Positions 33,008-44,671 of a DNA stretch of 64,000 nt are shown in pieces. The DNA lies in contig CANTFL010000138.1 in NCBI GenBank assembly GCA_947650285.1, forward strand, positions 304,676 through 368,675, given 5' to 3'. Each line of letters starts with the position of its first letter. Position 1 is the stretch's first letter. Below the pieces are notes generated by a model. That model had not been told where the DNA came from, made no database searches, and worked only from the letters and a program-made list of their open reading frames with translations. The stretch comes from Hyaloperonospora brassicae (lineage: Eukaryota > Oomycota > Peronosporomycetes > Peronosporales > Peronosporaceae). The translations under genes were made by a program, and so were the position numbers.

Positions 33008-34716
33008 ATCAGAGCATATGGATGTGCGTCCGTATACTCGATAGTGTAGACGTACTTGTGGACGCTGGTGACACTGGCAGTGGCAAGACAGGACGTGCGA
33101 AGACAAAGGAGGAACAAGAAGGACAGGTAAACGCAGTTCTACATGCGCGTAGCTGCTCTGGAGCATACGTGGCGCCAAACTATCAGTTGAATAAAGCACA
33201 GTGGCGCGCCATCCGCTCATATAAGCGTAGTAATGGAAGTAGATGCACACAATATGCCTCTCTGCTGATGGTATTTTAGGTCTGCATAGCACACAAAAAG
33301 GAAAAGCTACTGCAACGCTCGCGGCTGTATTAAATGCCCTTCAGTGGATGTATCAGAGAGGAACGTATACAATCGGCTGCAATCCACGCTAACATGGGGC
33401 TTCGTCCACCTTTTTCCACAGGTAAAGTACACGCGCACTGTGGCAAAGTAGCAGGCTTGTGTTTATTCTAACGAAGAGGGGCGTGAGTCGTGCTTCGAAC
33501 GTTCTCGCGTGTGCACCACATCATCTTGGTACTTGCAAGTCATCTTGCAAATAGTCATTGCCTAGCCTAGGATCTATCTCGCTGCGACCCATGCGCCGCG
33601 GGAAACATCCACGCAGCTGTTTCATACCGGTACAGCAAAATCGATACCGGGTGTGGCAAAACCTTGAACCAGGACGTGCCGGCTTTTTCCACTTGTGCGC
33701 CGTCGAGTGGGATGCGCTCGTCGTCCGCATTGGAAAAGCCTCCACGGGTTGTTTTCTACTCGTCCCACAATAACAAGTGTGCGCAGGATGGGACATCTAT
33801 CTTAGCAGTAATGCTTCGGTAAGCGCGTGTCAAATGAATTCCATTCTACATCCAGTTCTTTGCGTCTACGATTCGACAGACTCGCGTCGTCGACCGTTCA
33901 CTTGCCGCGTGCATTTTGTCATGTAACCGAACAATGTCCGCTGTGCTCCCGCATAGTGACAAAAACCTCCAACCAGCTGATGTATCGGGTGAGCAATGGC
34001 ATATGTCGATGCGCTATGTCGATGGTACCAACAGATAGTCTACGGATGTAGCGGTGGCTCCTATGGGATAAAGCGTTCGATACAGAGAAAGACGAGCAAA
34101 CGTTGAGGTGACCCACTCGTGATGTGCAGGATCTTAGGTATCTCCACCTGACGAACACGATGGCGGTACGTTCGGCAGCACTTCTCGATCGAGCCGACTT
34201 GTGCGACCGTCGCAGCAATATCGTGTGGTGTCCTGACGCTACCAGCGTTTGTGCCTCCTTTTTCACGAGTCCGTGCACTGTGTGTCGGCTGTATGGTCGT
34301 ATCGACAAAGGGGCTACGACGCGACGCTGTGATTCTTCTTCTTCGGAACCAACTGCGTCTGCCGATCCTCGTCCCTTTGTGGTCGCTCTTCTCCTGTACG
34401 ATCGTTGGCGCGGCATTCCGCAGCAAGTGCAGCATCGGAGACACAAAGCCGACACGACGTGGCGTTCTCGTGGAAACGATCTGCTGCAGCCAATTTTTCG
34501 GCAGCAGAGACGTGTGTGTGCTCGGTAGCAGCCGGTTGCGCTTATCCCAGCGATGAGGCAAAGCAAAGACTCGGAGCCTGACGCAGGGCACAACGCTCGA
34601 GATGGGTTAAGCACGAAGACACGAAGACACGAACGGCCGCGATCGACGACGTTCTGGACGGAGCGCGGCAGCAGTCGGTCTGCTGTCCTGTTCGTTCGAG
34701 CTCAGGACTCCTATCG
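33008..34716. other. Intergenic with decayed coding relic
   Basis: No intact gene. On the minus strand at about 33840-34020 the broken frames read RSTTRVCRIVDAKNW and LLTRYISWLEVF. These resemble frames in 36280-36565 (RSTLRVCRTVHANNR; LPTARSICPLAAFEAF). Both look like remnants of one duplicated gene lying on either side of the lactonase at 34791. The family is not identified with confidence. Confidence 0.35.
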
Positions 34717-34730
34717 TTCATTTCCCAATT
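34717..34730 (+). promoter_or_regulatory. Oomycete initiator-type core promoter of the 34791 lactonase gene
   Basis: TTCATTTCCCAATT fits the oomycete initiator consensus (TCAYTYYNCAWT) and is followed by a C/T-rich stretch. It lies 60 bp upstream of the ATG, the usual distance. Confidence 0.65.
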
Positions 34731-34790
34731 CCCCGTTCCCAGTTCCCAAGTCCGAAGGGTCTTACGCACACCACCCGTTCACCTGTCGAG

Positions 34791-35987
34791 ATGCACGTCC
34801 CCCGTCTCCTCTTCGGTTTCATGGCCGCCGTCACGGGCGCTTCCGCTGCAAAGTCGCCAATGCAGGAGGAGCCCGCGACGCAACCGATTCTGTTTGTCGG
34901 GTCGTTCACACGCGACGAAGGCTGGGTGAACGGCACGAGCAAGGGCGTCCACACGTTCAAACTCGACATGACCGATGGTTCGCTCACGCCGTGGGCAGTC
35001 ACGCCGGTTGGGATCAACCCTATCTACGTCCAGGGCTCGACGAAGACGTTCAGCACGGGCCAGCGCACGATCTACGCCGTGAACTCGGTGAGCGACAAGG
35101 TGCCGACTAAACCCGGTGCGGTCACGGGCTACGTCTCGGCTCTCACGCTGAACAACGACGGCACGCTCAAGGTCCTCAACACACTCGCGACGGGCGGCGG
35201 GTCGACCACACACGTCTCGCTGAGCCCGAACGAGGACTTTGTCGTCGTGTCCAACTACGACGGAAGTCTCGCGATGTTCCCAATCAACGCGGACGGTTCG
35301 CTCGGCGACATGACGTTCTACCAGGAGTACCTGCAAGGCAGCAACGTTGTCAAGGAGAGACAAGCGGCTGGCCACATCCACAGCTCCATGTGGCTGCCGA
35401 ACTCGAGCCGCGTCGTTGTTGCCAACTTGGGCAGCGACGAGCTGCTGCAGTACAATCTGGACGCGAAGAAGCAGACGCTCGAGACGCTCGAGGCGGTGAA
35501 GCGCCCTGGCGGAGCTGGCCCGCGGCACGCGGCACTTAGCGCAGATGGGAAGATTGCGTACGTCGTGGACGAACTCTCGAACACGGTCGGCGTCTACGAA
35601 GTCAACCAAAGTGGCACCGTGCTGTCGGCAAAGTCGTTGCAGGACATTACGACGCTGCCGTCGGACTACACGGAACCGAGTACGAGCGCTGACATCCACT
35701 TGTCTAGCGACGGCCAGTTCGTGTACACGTCGAACCGCGGCCACGACTCCATTGCGATGTTCAAGATCGACAAGGCGAGTGGCAAGTTGGTATCGCTTGG
35801 CTGGGAGAGCACTCGCGGTAAAGTTCCTCGAGGCTTCACGGTGTACGGCAAGTGGCTCATTGTGGCGAACCAGAACTCGAACGACATGTTTGTGTTCGAG
35901 GTGGACAGCAAGACGGGTTTGCTGTCGTTCACGGGCCACTCGTATCAGATTGACACGGCCGTCTGTCTCTACATCGCCGAGTATTAG
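34791..35987 (+). CDS. Secreted lactonase / carboxymuconate cyclase-type seven-bladed beta-propeller, paralogue 1
   Basis: A single-exon frame of 398 residues. The N-terminus (MHVPRLLFGFMAAVTGASA) is a signal peptide, so the protein is probably secreted. The rest shows repeated propeller blades of the 6-phosphogluconolactonase-like / 3-carboxymuconate cyclase family (PF10282 type): QPILFVGSFT, GINPIYVQGS, SLSPNEDFVVVSNYDGS, GHIHSSMWLPNSSRVVVANLGSD, GPRHAALSADGKIAYVVDELSNTVGVYE and SSDGQFVYTSNRGHDSIAMF. The GPRH and SNRGHDS motifs are family hallmarks. The substrate is unknown; a role against extracellular lactones or aromatic breakdown products is only inference. It is clearly paralogous to the genes at 38628 and 54766, at a lower level of identity. 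Confidence 0.9.
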   Translation: MHVPRLLFGFMAAVTGASAAKSPMQEEPATQPILFVGSFTRDEGWVNGTSKGVHTFKLDMTDGSLTPWAVTPVGINPIYVQGSTKTFSTGQRTIYAVNSVSDKVPTKPGAVTGYVSALTLNNDGTLKVLNTLATGGGSTTHVSLSPNEDFVVVSNYDGSLAMFPINADGSLGDMTFYQEYLQGSNVVKERQAAGHIHSSMWLPNSSRVVVANLGSDELLQYNLDAKKQTLETLEAVKRPGGAGPRHAALSADGKIAYVVDELSNTVGVYEVNQSGTVLSAKSLQDITTLPSDYTEPSTSADIHLSSDGQFVYTSNRGHDSIAMFKIDKASGKLVSLGWESTRGKVPRGFTVYGKWLIVANQNSNDMFVFEVDSKTGLLSFTGHSYQIDTAVCLYIAEY

Positions 35988-37979
35988 CCTTGGCACGCAC
36001 TACTCGACCACTGAAGGGCTCAACAGTATCTGGGGAAGCTGTAGCAGAGCTATCGTACCAATTGTTCGCTTGAGGTGCTTATGCTAAGTGCAATAACTCA
36101 TTATCGGATGAATAACTACACGTGTGATGCTTTGATGATGACATGTGCTGATGCTTTTGCTAATGTTAGTACTGAGCGCTCGCGATCTTATCGCCTTGCA
36201 GTCCTAAACATGCTGTGTCTATCGTCACTGGTTGTAGCATAGTCAATGTCAGCGGGATGGCTGGTTTCGAGATTCTCCTACTTAGTAGGACGATAACAGC
36301 ACAAGTACTCCATGAGGTAGACCTATTACAGGAAGTATCCTGTTACTGACTGCACCACCTGCCGTACTTTTCGACATTCTACACGCAAATCGATTGTTTG
36401 CGTGCACTGTTCGGCAGACTCGCAACGTTGACCGGCACTTACCGAGCGCAAATGTAAAGCTACCTCGTGACGGTAGCTGCGCTCGCACATAGTGACCGTT
36501 CTGCGTGATTCGAAAGCTTCAAACGCAGCCAATGGACATATCGAGCGAGCAGTGGGTAAGTCCATGTACCATTCCGTTCGTACAGCTGCTACAACTGCGG
36601 AAGAGAAGGACGATAGCTCGGAGAGTCTGCTTCGTTCGCCGACCGATACTCCTTGATACGAGGAGTCGATACATCCGCTGGAATGAAAGTTTGAATCCGG
36701 GAGCCTTTGTGAGGCTTACACACTGGTGGGCCGAAGAGCAAAGCAATTGGTGAGTGTGCGAAAGGCAAAGGTCGGATTTCCCCCTGTCAACTTTTGTGCA
36801 CACGTGCGTCTATCTGTCTCGCGAAGACACAGTATGGATCAAGTACGGATCACCATCACGAGATAAATTAGTTGTACGGCGGTACAACTCCCAGCAGTTG
36901 CAGTCCAACAAGCCACGACTCTACCAGCGGTAGTCAGCATGGGAAAGTAGAAGACTGAGCTATCAGTATACACACCTGAGTTTGCAAGGACGCCAACGAG
37001 TAAACAAAGACACCTGAACAGGAACCTGGCACAGAGCTTCCGCCTTAGGCGCACCTCTTATTTGAGCTTTGACCACTATATTTGCTCGTCGAGAAGATGT
37101 AGCAGCAGGTGAGTGGATTTGCCTGATTGGGACAGTCCACACGCTGATGCGTCGCCCAAAGAGCATTACTTTTCTCAACGTCCCTGTGCGATGTGGCACA
37201 TCTGTGAGCTCAGTGCGCAGCGAATATCGGGTATCCGCGGCAAGGACCACGCTTCTTTCAAGCTACAGTGGATGTGTCGCTTTCAAAGCAAGCATTCATA
37301 AAGAACTCATGATACGGTAAATGCGTTGTGGTTCAAGGTAGCAACTTCTGTAGAAACTCACACTTCATATTTGCTGAAATCTTGCCTCCTCCAGCCCCTT
37401 CCTTGACAATGTATTCTGCAAACGATGCTCGCCGATAACGATTAATCATGGATGCTTCGGCTGGTCCTGTTGCTGCAGCTCTGTCACAAAGAGCTTCTCT
37501 TGATCAGTATGATGCCACTATGGCAGGTTCACTGCATCAGCAATCACGTTGTCGTGAATCCGTGCAAAGGCTCTATTCACATCGGAATGCGCAAGTACAA
37601 TCAGAATCGTTGGTCCGTTTGCCGCACACTGTGGCCCATCCCTGACAGCAAATACGCCGTATGTGTCTAGCATGTCGTCGAACGGGCTTTGTTACTGCCG
37701 TTGCACAGACGAGATCCGAGTCATCGCTCATTTCTATAACCTTTTCTCCAACACATCAACGACAACCATCCGTTTGCTTCATCGTGCAATGACAGCCACG
37801 GCAAAGCTCTGGTTATTGCACCCCAACACGCACTCCTACCACCTGACTGCCAACCCATACCATTCGAAATACTTGCGTGATGATCCGTTCCTTGCTTCGG
37901 GTTTCTGGTCCGCCGAGATTCAGTGTGGACCCACGGCAATGCCGTCCAGATTGAGCCACGCTTTCTTGTACTACCCTCG
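35988..37979. other. Intergenic with decayed coding relics
   Basis: No intact gene. 36280-36565 (minus) resembles the relic near 33.9 kb. Around 36655-36754 (+) the frame reads NPGAFVRLTHWWAEEQSNW. A related reading (VKDLWIAEEHSNW) occurs at about 41180-41240, next to the second lactonase, and again inverted near 53.3 kb. These suggest that the lactonase and a neighbour were duplicated together and the neighbour decayed. Confidence 0.35.
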
Positions 37980-40900
37980 ATCATGGAGTACAAACACTTT
38001 CCAGATGTGTAGTGGCGTAGCCAGCGTCGTTCCAGTAAACCGATGTGCCCAGCGATAACCTGGTCTGGCTCGATTCCAGGAAGTGTACATTGCCTGTTCA
38101 TTGACTTTGGACACGCAAAGAGATGGTCGTATCCTACTTCTGCGTTGTATCGCGTAAGGTAAGCACTATAAACGCTTTGTCCATGCATACGTTTATCGTT
38201 TACCAGCAAATGTCAGCTGATGTCAGACTGATCGCTGCGATGCTGTTGCTCATTCCAGACAAGATAAGCTTCGAGTACAATTGACAATGAGCTTCGCAGC
38301 AGACGGCCAGAGCGTATGATTGTCTGTGCTTCTTTGTGATTGCGACCGCACTTCTTCTCAGAACTCTTCCCCGACATCGATGCAGTTTCCTACTTTCACA
38401 AATACCACTTACCATGTCACTCAAAGGTCACACACACACATTCCAGGCATGAAGTATATTCAGCAGATAGCAAGCAATGTCACCTGCGTGAGGCTACGAT
38501 GCAACGCCAGTTGGTACGTGTACGAAACTTATCTGCTCGAGCCTATGGAAAGGACCATGGGCTCATGACTGGCCGTGCAAGACGTAGGACTTCAATGGAC
38601 TGGTAGCCGCTGCTACCTCGTCGTCTACTATTCCCCGACGTAGAGACTCACCACTCCATCGACCTTGTACGGCTTGCCAGTGTGCGTCAGTGCACCCGTC
38701 TTGCTGTCCACCTTGAACACATGCATGTCGTCCGATCCCTGGTTCGCCACAATGAGCCAGTCTCCGTAGATCGTAAAGCCTCGAGGCGTCACGCCGCGCG
38801 AACTCTCCCAGTCGAGAGCCTTTAGCGTGCCATCTGCATTGACCTTGTACGACACAATCGAGTCGTGGCCGCGGTTCGACACGTAGAGAAACTGTCCGTT
38901 GCTCGAGAAGTGAATGTCAGCAGCACTGCTCGTGTTCGTGAAACCCGCTGGCAACGTCGTGACGCTCGCCAACGGTTTGCTCGACAGTAGATTCGACTCC
39001 TTGTCGATCGCAAACACACTGACCGTGTTCGACAGCTCGTCCGTGACGTACGCAAACTTCCCGTTCTGGTCGACGACCAAGTGGCGGGGTCCCGACCCTG
39101 GATTACAGCGGACAGTCTCCAGGCTCTTCACCGTCTTCTTGGCCGGGCCCACCTCGTACTGAAGCAGCTTATCACTTCCCAAGTCGGCCGCAATGACGCG
39201 GTTCGACGTGGGCAGCCACACGGTACTGTGGATGTGACCCGTCGCTTGGGTGTCCTTCACGACATTGCTACCAACCGGGAAGTGCAGATAAAACGTCTCC
39301 TTGCCGATAGAACCGTCAGCATTGAGCGGGAACAGCGAGAGACTGCCGACGTAGTTGGCAACGGACAAGAACTTGCCGTTCGAGCTCAGTGCAATGTGGG
39401 CAGGGGACGCGCCCTTCATCTCCTGCGTGTTGAGCACCTCCAACTTGCCGTCCGGCTGCAGCGTCATTGCAGACACGTACCCTTTCTCGACGCCGCGATT
39501 GAGCACGTAGATGATATGCTCGCCCGACGTCGACGTCTTTTTCGAGCCCTGGACGTACGTCGGGTTCAGTCCCTTGTCCCCGAAAGCGAGTGGAGTGATT
39601 CCGTAGGGCGTGAGGGACCCGTCAGCCGTGTTGAGCTTGAACGTGTTGATCCCGTTCGTCGTCTCTTTCGTCCACGTCGCAGCAAAGAGAATCGGCTGCG
39701 CGGCGGACTGACCACCACCAGCAGCAGGAGAAGCTTTGCATACCCCAACAGCAGAGAGGAAGAGGAAGAGAGACGGGATGCGCATGATGAGAATGACGAT
39801 CGGGTTTGGTTCAGTGGTCGAGCGCTCAGGTTGTCGAATGCGTTTGCGTTGCAGTCGCTATCGGTTCTCCAGGAGGTCTGAGCGTCTCCCGCGTCGGTCG
39901 GTCGACCGCTCGATCGGAGCGCAACCTGACGGCATCATCCGGAACTGGAGATCGAGTGTAGCGTCGAGCACTGAGCGTGCGATCGACAGCCTCGACGGGC
40001 ATCAGAACGTTTTCCTGGCGACCGATCGTTCGTCTATCCATATGGAGACCAACGCATGGCAACGCAAAGCTTCGTGCTGCCACACGTCTTGGCACAACCA
40101 CTTTCTGTCCATGTGTAACACCGCCGCTCCGATGTGTTTTTACACGCTCCTTGTCGTCGGTTGTCAACCCGTATGCTTCGTGCGGACTTCACGGCTTTCG
40201 AAACACAATGCGACAAGCGCTCTCCGCGCTTCATCGAACGCATAGCCAAGAGGAGCATTGGAATATTGGACTTGACGACCTGCTGCTGTTTGGAATACAC
40301 GTTGGGTCAATGGTACCTGAAAGAAGGTCGACGCAGGCTGGAAGCGATCATTGGGTTCGGTAGGTAGTTGTCATGCAGGCAACGAGGATACGAAGGACGC
40401 CTCCTGCTTACGGACGTCCATATCGCAGCGTATGTACCGCTGCTGAACACGCACAGTACAGCTGATGAAATGGAATCGTCGCATGTACTTTTAGCACCGT
40501 CCCCATAGCCCGTTCTGAAACGAGCAGGTAAACCTCCCTTCCCACATTACAACCTGACAACGCATTGCTCAACTCCGTTCTCTGGGACTCATGTCCAGGT
40601 GCCACCGCACTTCCACAGATCTTTCTCTCACTTAAACATTATTCACAACGCGAAGTGGCTCAAATCGTCGCTGGAGTGCTTCGGATTCACAGCTTTGGTT
40701 CCCTCGTCGACACGATCCTCACCTCGCTACACGTTATTCGGTTTGACGACATCCTTCTTGCATCACTCAAGTACGTCATAATGCCATCTTCGTGTGTCGC
40801 AACATCCATCGTGTGCAAATTGGGTGTTTGTTTATTTGCTTTAGTTTAGAGGTACAGTCGGAACAATTAGTTGTCCTAACGACCTGTTACAGTGCTCTTC

Positions 40901-41342
40901 GGCTCGAAACGTGCACATCCCGTGCTACTTGCTGCTTGCTGTCTACTGTCGGTTGGACGTAGCTGTTTTGTGGCTGACTGTTCCACGTCTCTAGCCAATA
41001 TACTACCGTATTGTGGCGGAGTTCGGGAACCATCCACATCCAGACCTTCCACATGCAAACTCGGAGGTGTTACAGACCACGTTGGGTGCGATTCTATCGC
41101 CAGTAGTGGTGATAAGCTGCTGCAGATTGTATACAATCCAGCCGTCAGCTCATTGTTGCGAATCGCGAGGTCGTATCGTCGAGTCACCTGTAATCCAGAT
41201 GGTCAAAGACCTATGGATAGCTGAAGAGCATTCGAACTGGCAATCAAGTAGTTGAGACGGGTAGTATACATGCACGACGGTTGTCTGAATGGAGGATCTA
41301 TGCGCTCACGTAGATATAGACTGATTGGTCTGTGCTTACAAC
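37980..41342. repeat. Left arm of a ~3.36-kb inverted repeat (lactonase cassette)
   Basis: Position x pairs with 94551-x over most of the arm (94549-x left of a 2-bp CA-repeat indel near 38440). Identity is above 99% around the gene and falls near 37980-38010, where homology ends. At the other end homology stops exactly at 41342, opposite the first base after the 3' LTR of Gypsy copy 2 (53209). Confidence 0.93.
38628..39785 (-). CDS. Secreted lactonase-type beta-propeller, paralogue 2a
   Basis: A single-exon frame of 385 residues with a signal peptide (MRIPSLFLFLSAVGVCKA). Propeller motifs are present: QPILFAATWT, LNPTYVQGSKK, HIALSSNGKFLSVANYVGS, GHIHSTVWLPTSNRVIAADLGSD, GPRHLVVDQNGKFAYVTDEL and SSNGQFLYVSNRGHDSI. 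Same family as the gene at 34791. The inverted copy at 54766-55923 differs at two residues (Lys/Gly in the signal region; Leu/Gln in ETFY(L/Q)HFP). No sign of decay. Confidence 0.9.
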   Translation of the reverse strand: MRIPSLFLFLSAVGVCKASPAAGGGQSAAQPILFAATWTKETTNGINTFKLNTADGSLTPYGITPLAFGDKGLNPTYVQGSKKTSTSGEHIIYVLNRGVEKGYVSAMTLQPDGKLEVLNTQEMKGASPAHIALSSNGKFLSVANYVGSLSLFPLNADGSIGKETFYLHFPVGSNVVKDTQATGHIHSTVWLPTSNRVIAADLGSDKLLQYEVGPAKKTVKSLETVRCNPGSGPRHLVVDQNGKFAYVTDELSNTVSVFAIDKESNLLSSKPLASVTTLPAGFTNTSSAADIHFSSNGQFLYVSNRGHDSIVSYKVNADGTLKALDWESSRGVTPRGFTIYGDWLIVANQGSDDMHVFKVDSKTGALTHTGKPYKVDGVVSLYVGE

Positions 41343-41978
41343 GGCATTGTTTCTGCATTGCTCGATGACTACGACCACCAGGATGACCCGCTGCATGAAT
41401 ATAATAAATATACACATGTACTGGCATGTATGTTCGCTTTCCTCAATATTTCTCACTTTCAACAACAGCAAGCATGTAGGTTCCCGAATAAAAAAACAAT
41501 GAGACAAAATTTGATATTTTTATATAATATTGGCAGTAAACGACTACAAATAACATTTTCGATAATTTTGGTTTGGCTGTCATTCAACGAAGTACCAAAT
41601 TCATTCTGGACGCTCGAAATGAGAGTGATCTTACAGAGTCGGTCATTGTTCGATAAAATGAAGTGAGAGGTTGACATAGGATCATATCGTAGTAGGGAAA
41701 CTACAGCTCCTTCGCTAGAGGCAGGCTTTTAGCTCAACAAATTACTTCGATTTTTTCACGAAGACGACTCAACGAGTCTTCTTAGCTTACGGAGCTTCTA
41801 TTCCTGTTTCAAGGGACTTCTGTTATTTAGAGAATGAACAGCACAATTTGCGAAAAAGTTTATGTCATAACAAGGCTTCACACAGTTTTGTGATGAAAGA
41901 CGATTTGTCAAGGCACGTATATGGTACATGATGTACACGCGAACTTTATGACGCAAGGATTAAATCTGCGTGCCATGA
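41343..41978. other. AT-rich intergenic, no gene recognised
   Basis: No domain or transposon end seen. This would be the continuation of the duplicated unit that is missing from the right arm. Confidence 0.4.
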
Positions 41979-42054
41979 AAACAAAAATGAGTGAGAAGGT
42001 GAGGAATATTTAGGTACGCGTAAATATACCTCACCTTCTCACTCATTTTTGTTT
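41979..42054. repeat. 76-nt near-perfect hairpin
   Basis: Arms 41979-42012 and 42021-42054 pair at 33 of 34 positions around an 8-nt loop (GGTACGCG). The outer part contains ATGAGTGAGAAGGTGAGG against its complement. No flanking duplication or known element end. It could be a tiny fold-back element or a small-RNA precursor. Confidence 0.9.
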
Positions 42055-43760
42055 GGACCTGCTACTATGATCTTTCGCACAGCAACCCAGTTACAGTGGC
42101 GAACACTACTTTGTATACTAGGAAGTACTAGTCCTCGGACCGCAGAGCGCCGGCGCGCAGATTCTTGTCGCGAGATGACCAGGTTCCTCGGTTTTAGCAC
42201 GAGTCCCTGTATTACTTTATTTTCGGCTTGAGAGGCACCTAGTAAGTGACTGACATCATTGTCGAAGAAGGTCGTAGCCTCCTTGACAGCGTTGTGGTAG
42301 GAAATAGCGTGCAATTGATTCGAAGATCCATTGTCCATATCGATATGCGAGTCAATTCGCCATTTTATGTAGGTGCGATAATGATTGCCCCAGCTGGAGA
42401 CATCGATATCGCTTGCCATGGCACGAGACTCGCTAAATAGCCGCACCAAGCGTTTCGTGCGTGGAGGATGTCGCATTTCAAGCTGCAAAAGCACTAGAGC
42501 ACTATCTACAAATGCCATGCAGAGGTGAATGGTCACTTGCTTTCGCTTGGAGAAGAACGTGAACGAGCCCACAGTATTCAGCAGAAATGTTAGCTGCATC
42601 TGCAGAGCCACTAGTCATGCTCGAAACGCACACGACGCAGGCGGAGTGCGTCGCAATAAGTAATTTAGCATCGACATATCCAGCTCCGCTCGGAACCGGA
42701 TTTCCTCGTGATCCTACGTCGAAAAATAGGAGGTATACAACTTCTGCGCAGTGGTCGATCGGCAGCACCTGTACCAAAGGCTGTTCATCGTAGCAGCGCA
42801 TAGTGTCTGCCAAAGCCGACATTACTTGCACAAAGAGTTGCCCGCCATCCCTTATGTCAGGCCAATATGTTGATCCTCGAAACCAAGTGACCGACCGGCG
42901 AATGAGTGAACTTGCTCTGGAAGTATGTACCTCCTGGGACAAAGACGGGTCGCCCATGAGGCGATGGCGCTCGACCTAAATGGCACGAGGTGGCGTAGAT
43001 ACGACAAAACGCCACAGCTCTCGAGCTGCGTAAAATAAAGATGCCTGAGGTTTCGAGTAATCTAAGTCGGCGTCAAAAGACTCGCTAATCGCGTGTGGTG
43101 GAGTGGTGGTCACAAATTGCTTGTGATCTCGACTCTCCACTAGCTCCCGGACGACCAACTATCGGAAGGGGATACCACTATTCCTTGCTCTGTGTCTTCT
43201 TGCTCACCTTGTGTACCCGTCGTCGAATAGGGTTGCGCTCTTCTTTGTAGACTTGAGCTGAAGCTGAACTTGGCCGTTTTAGGGTAGGTGTTGTGTAGGT
43301 GGAAATTCTTTACCCGGTCAAACGTAGGGGCGGATCGCGTGGAAATTCTTCACTCGATCGCTTGTAAGTTGGGCGCTTTCTTAGAGTCGCCTTTGCCAAG
43401 GGTGATTCTTGATCCGCGAGCCTTCTGACCACTACTTGAGCCGTCTCGCGATTTTGAATCTTAAGCGTTAGGTTTCCTGCTTCTGATCGCAGATAGGGGG
43501 TGAGAACTGATGTTCCGCCTGGCCAAACAATTCAAGGGCGAAGCTTGCAGAGACATGGGTGACTCTCTATTCATCGGGAGGCCAAAGTTCCTGCCCGAGA
43601 GAAGTAGACGCGTGTCTTTCGTTGCGAATTCAATTCTATTTAATTTCAACCAACCAAATCCAAATCCTATGACTATGCCTATCTGTTCGCTAGGTCATCT
43701 GTTGTGCACCACCTGTCTATGTAATTCACTTTTTGTCTCATGTGGTCCACAGCAGACACT
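42055..43760. other. Decayed coding-like sequence, no intact gene
   Basis: Minus-strand frames 42039-42611, 42502-42957 and 42976-43158 are moderately long, have ordinary composition (RELVESRDHKQFVTTTPP, LPIDHCAEVVYLLFFDVGS, WRIDSHIDMDNGSS), and lie in series in different frames. They may be one broken gene read right to left. I cannot assign a family. The stop after PPRAI (about 42976) and the frame changes argue for a pseudogene. Confidence 0.3.
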
Positions 43761-43769
43761 CCGAATTGG

Positions 43770-44020
43770 ATCTCTCCCTAGTGGATCGTGGTGCGGTGGA
43801 TCGGGTACAGTGGATCGCGAGGGAGTGTATCGCGGTATGTGATCCACACCAATTATGTGATCCACCTAAATCATGTGTCCACGCCGATCATATCTCTCGT
43901 GGATCGCTTCATAGTGGATCTCGGTGCAGTAGATAGCGGTGCCGCGAATCGCGGTGCAGTGGATCGCGACATGTGATCCACACCGATTGTGTGATCCACA
44001 CCGATCAGCAGTACACACCC
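43770..44020. repeat. Degenerate GTGGATC minisatellite
   Basis: About fifteen scattered copies of GTGGATC(G/T)CG-like words, and the inverse GATCCACACC, spaced roughly 10-20 bp apart. Confidence 0.7.
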
Positions 44021-44406
44021 AGGATAGATCGTGGTCGATCGGTTGCATGTTAAATAGGGAATCTAAGGTCGGATCGCCGTCACGTCCGAAACTTCGCATA
44101 CTTGATTATCTTGACGATCCACTCTTTCAGCTTACTTCCATATTCATCTATATCCCATTGTCATTGGCGATCCAGTACTCAAGTTGATGTTCACCCCTTG
44201 AATGATCCGATTCTTGTACCTTGGTGATCCAATCCTTCGATCGCAGATCACATAGGTACTCGTAGATCTTTGACTGTACTCCTTCTTTGCCGTAAGGTAT
44301 ACCAATCTGCATAATTCCCACCGTCATTTCCTGTCACTCAGTCGTGTGGCACCATCATTCGTACCAATGGGCATATCTCCGAGAGCACTACACCAATCGA
44401 ATCGAT

Positions 44407-44671
44407 CTAGCACTTAATGCAGTAGGCGCGATTAACACTTTTCATCATTATTCTTCTGCACTTCTCCACACGCGTCCCATTCATGTTTTGGGATCCCATG
44501 TAGGTCGAGGCCAGACACGCGGAAGTTGAAATCAGCCTCTTTGAAAGTACCGAGACACCGCCACGGAGTAATACGATAGTCCCAGTAGAGGATTCCACTA
44601 GGGCAGGTCCAGAACACGTGGCTTGCCATAGATGGACCAGCAGCCACACACTCATGTACAGGACACGACAT
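44407..44671 (-). mobile_element. Fragment of a non-LTR (L1-like) retrotransposon, 3' end of the RT ORF
   Basis: The minus-strand frame reads CPVHECVAAGPSMASHVFWTCP, then WDYRITPWRC and LHGIPKHEWD. This resembles the C-terminal zinc motif (C-x4-C...H-x4-C) and tail found after the reverse transcriptase in L1-type elements. Upstream sequence to about 44830 (MRAFFPTNANTMYSLKSK) may belong to it in broken frames. Short, with stops; identification is by pattern only. Confidence 0.45.

Noticed and set aside
39081..39881. 266-codon frame opposite the lactonase gene (mirror at 54670-55470)
   Set aside because: Shadow of the lactonase frame, Arg/Val-rich without domain.
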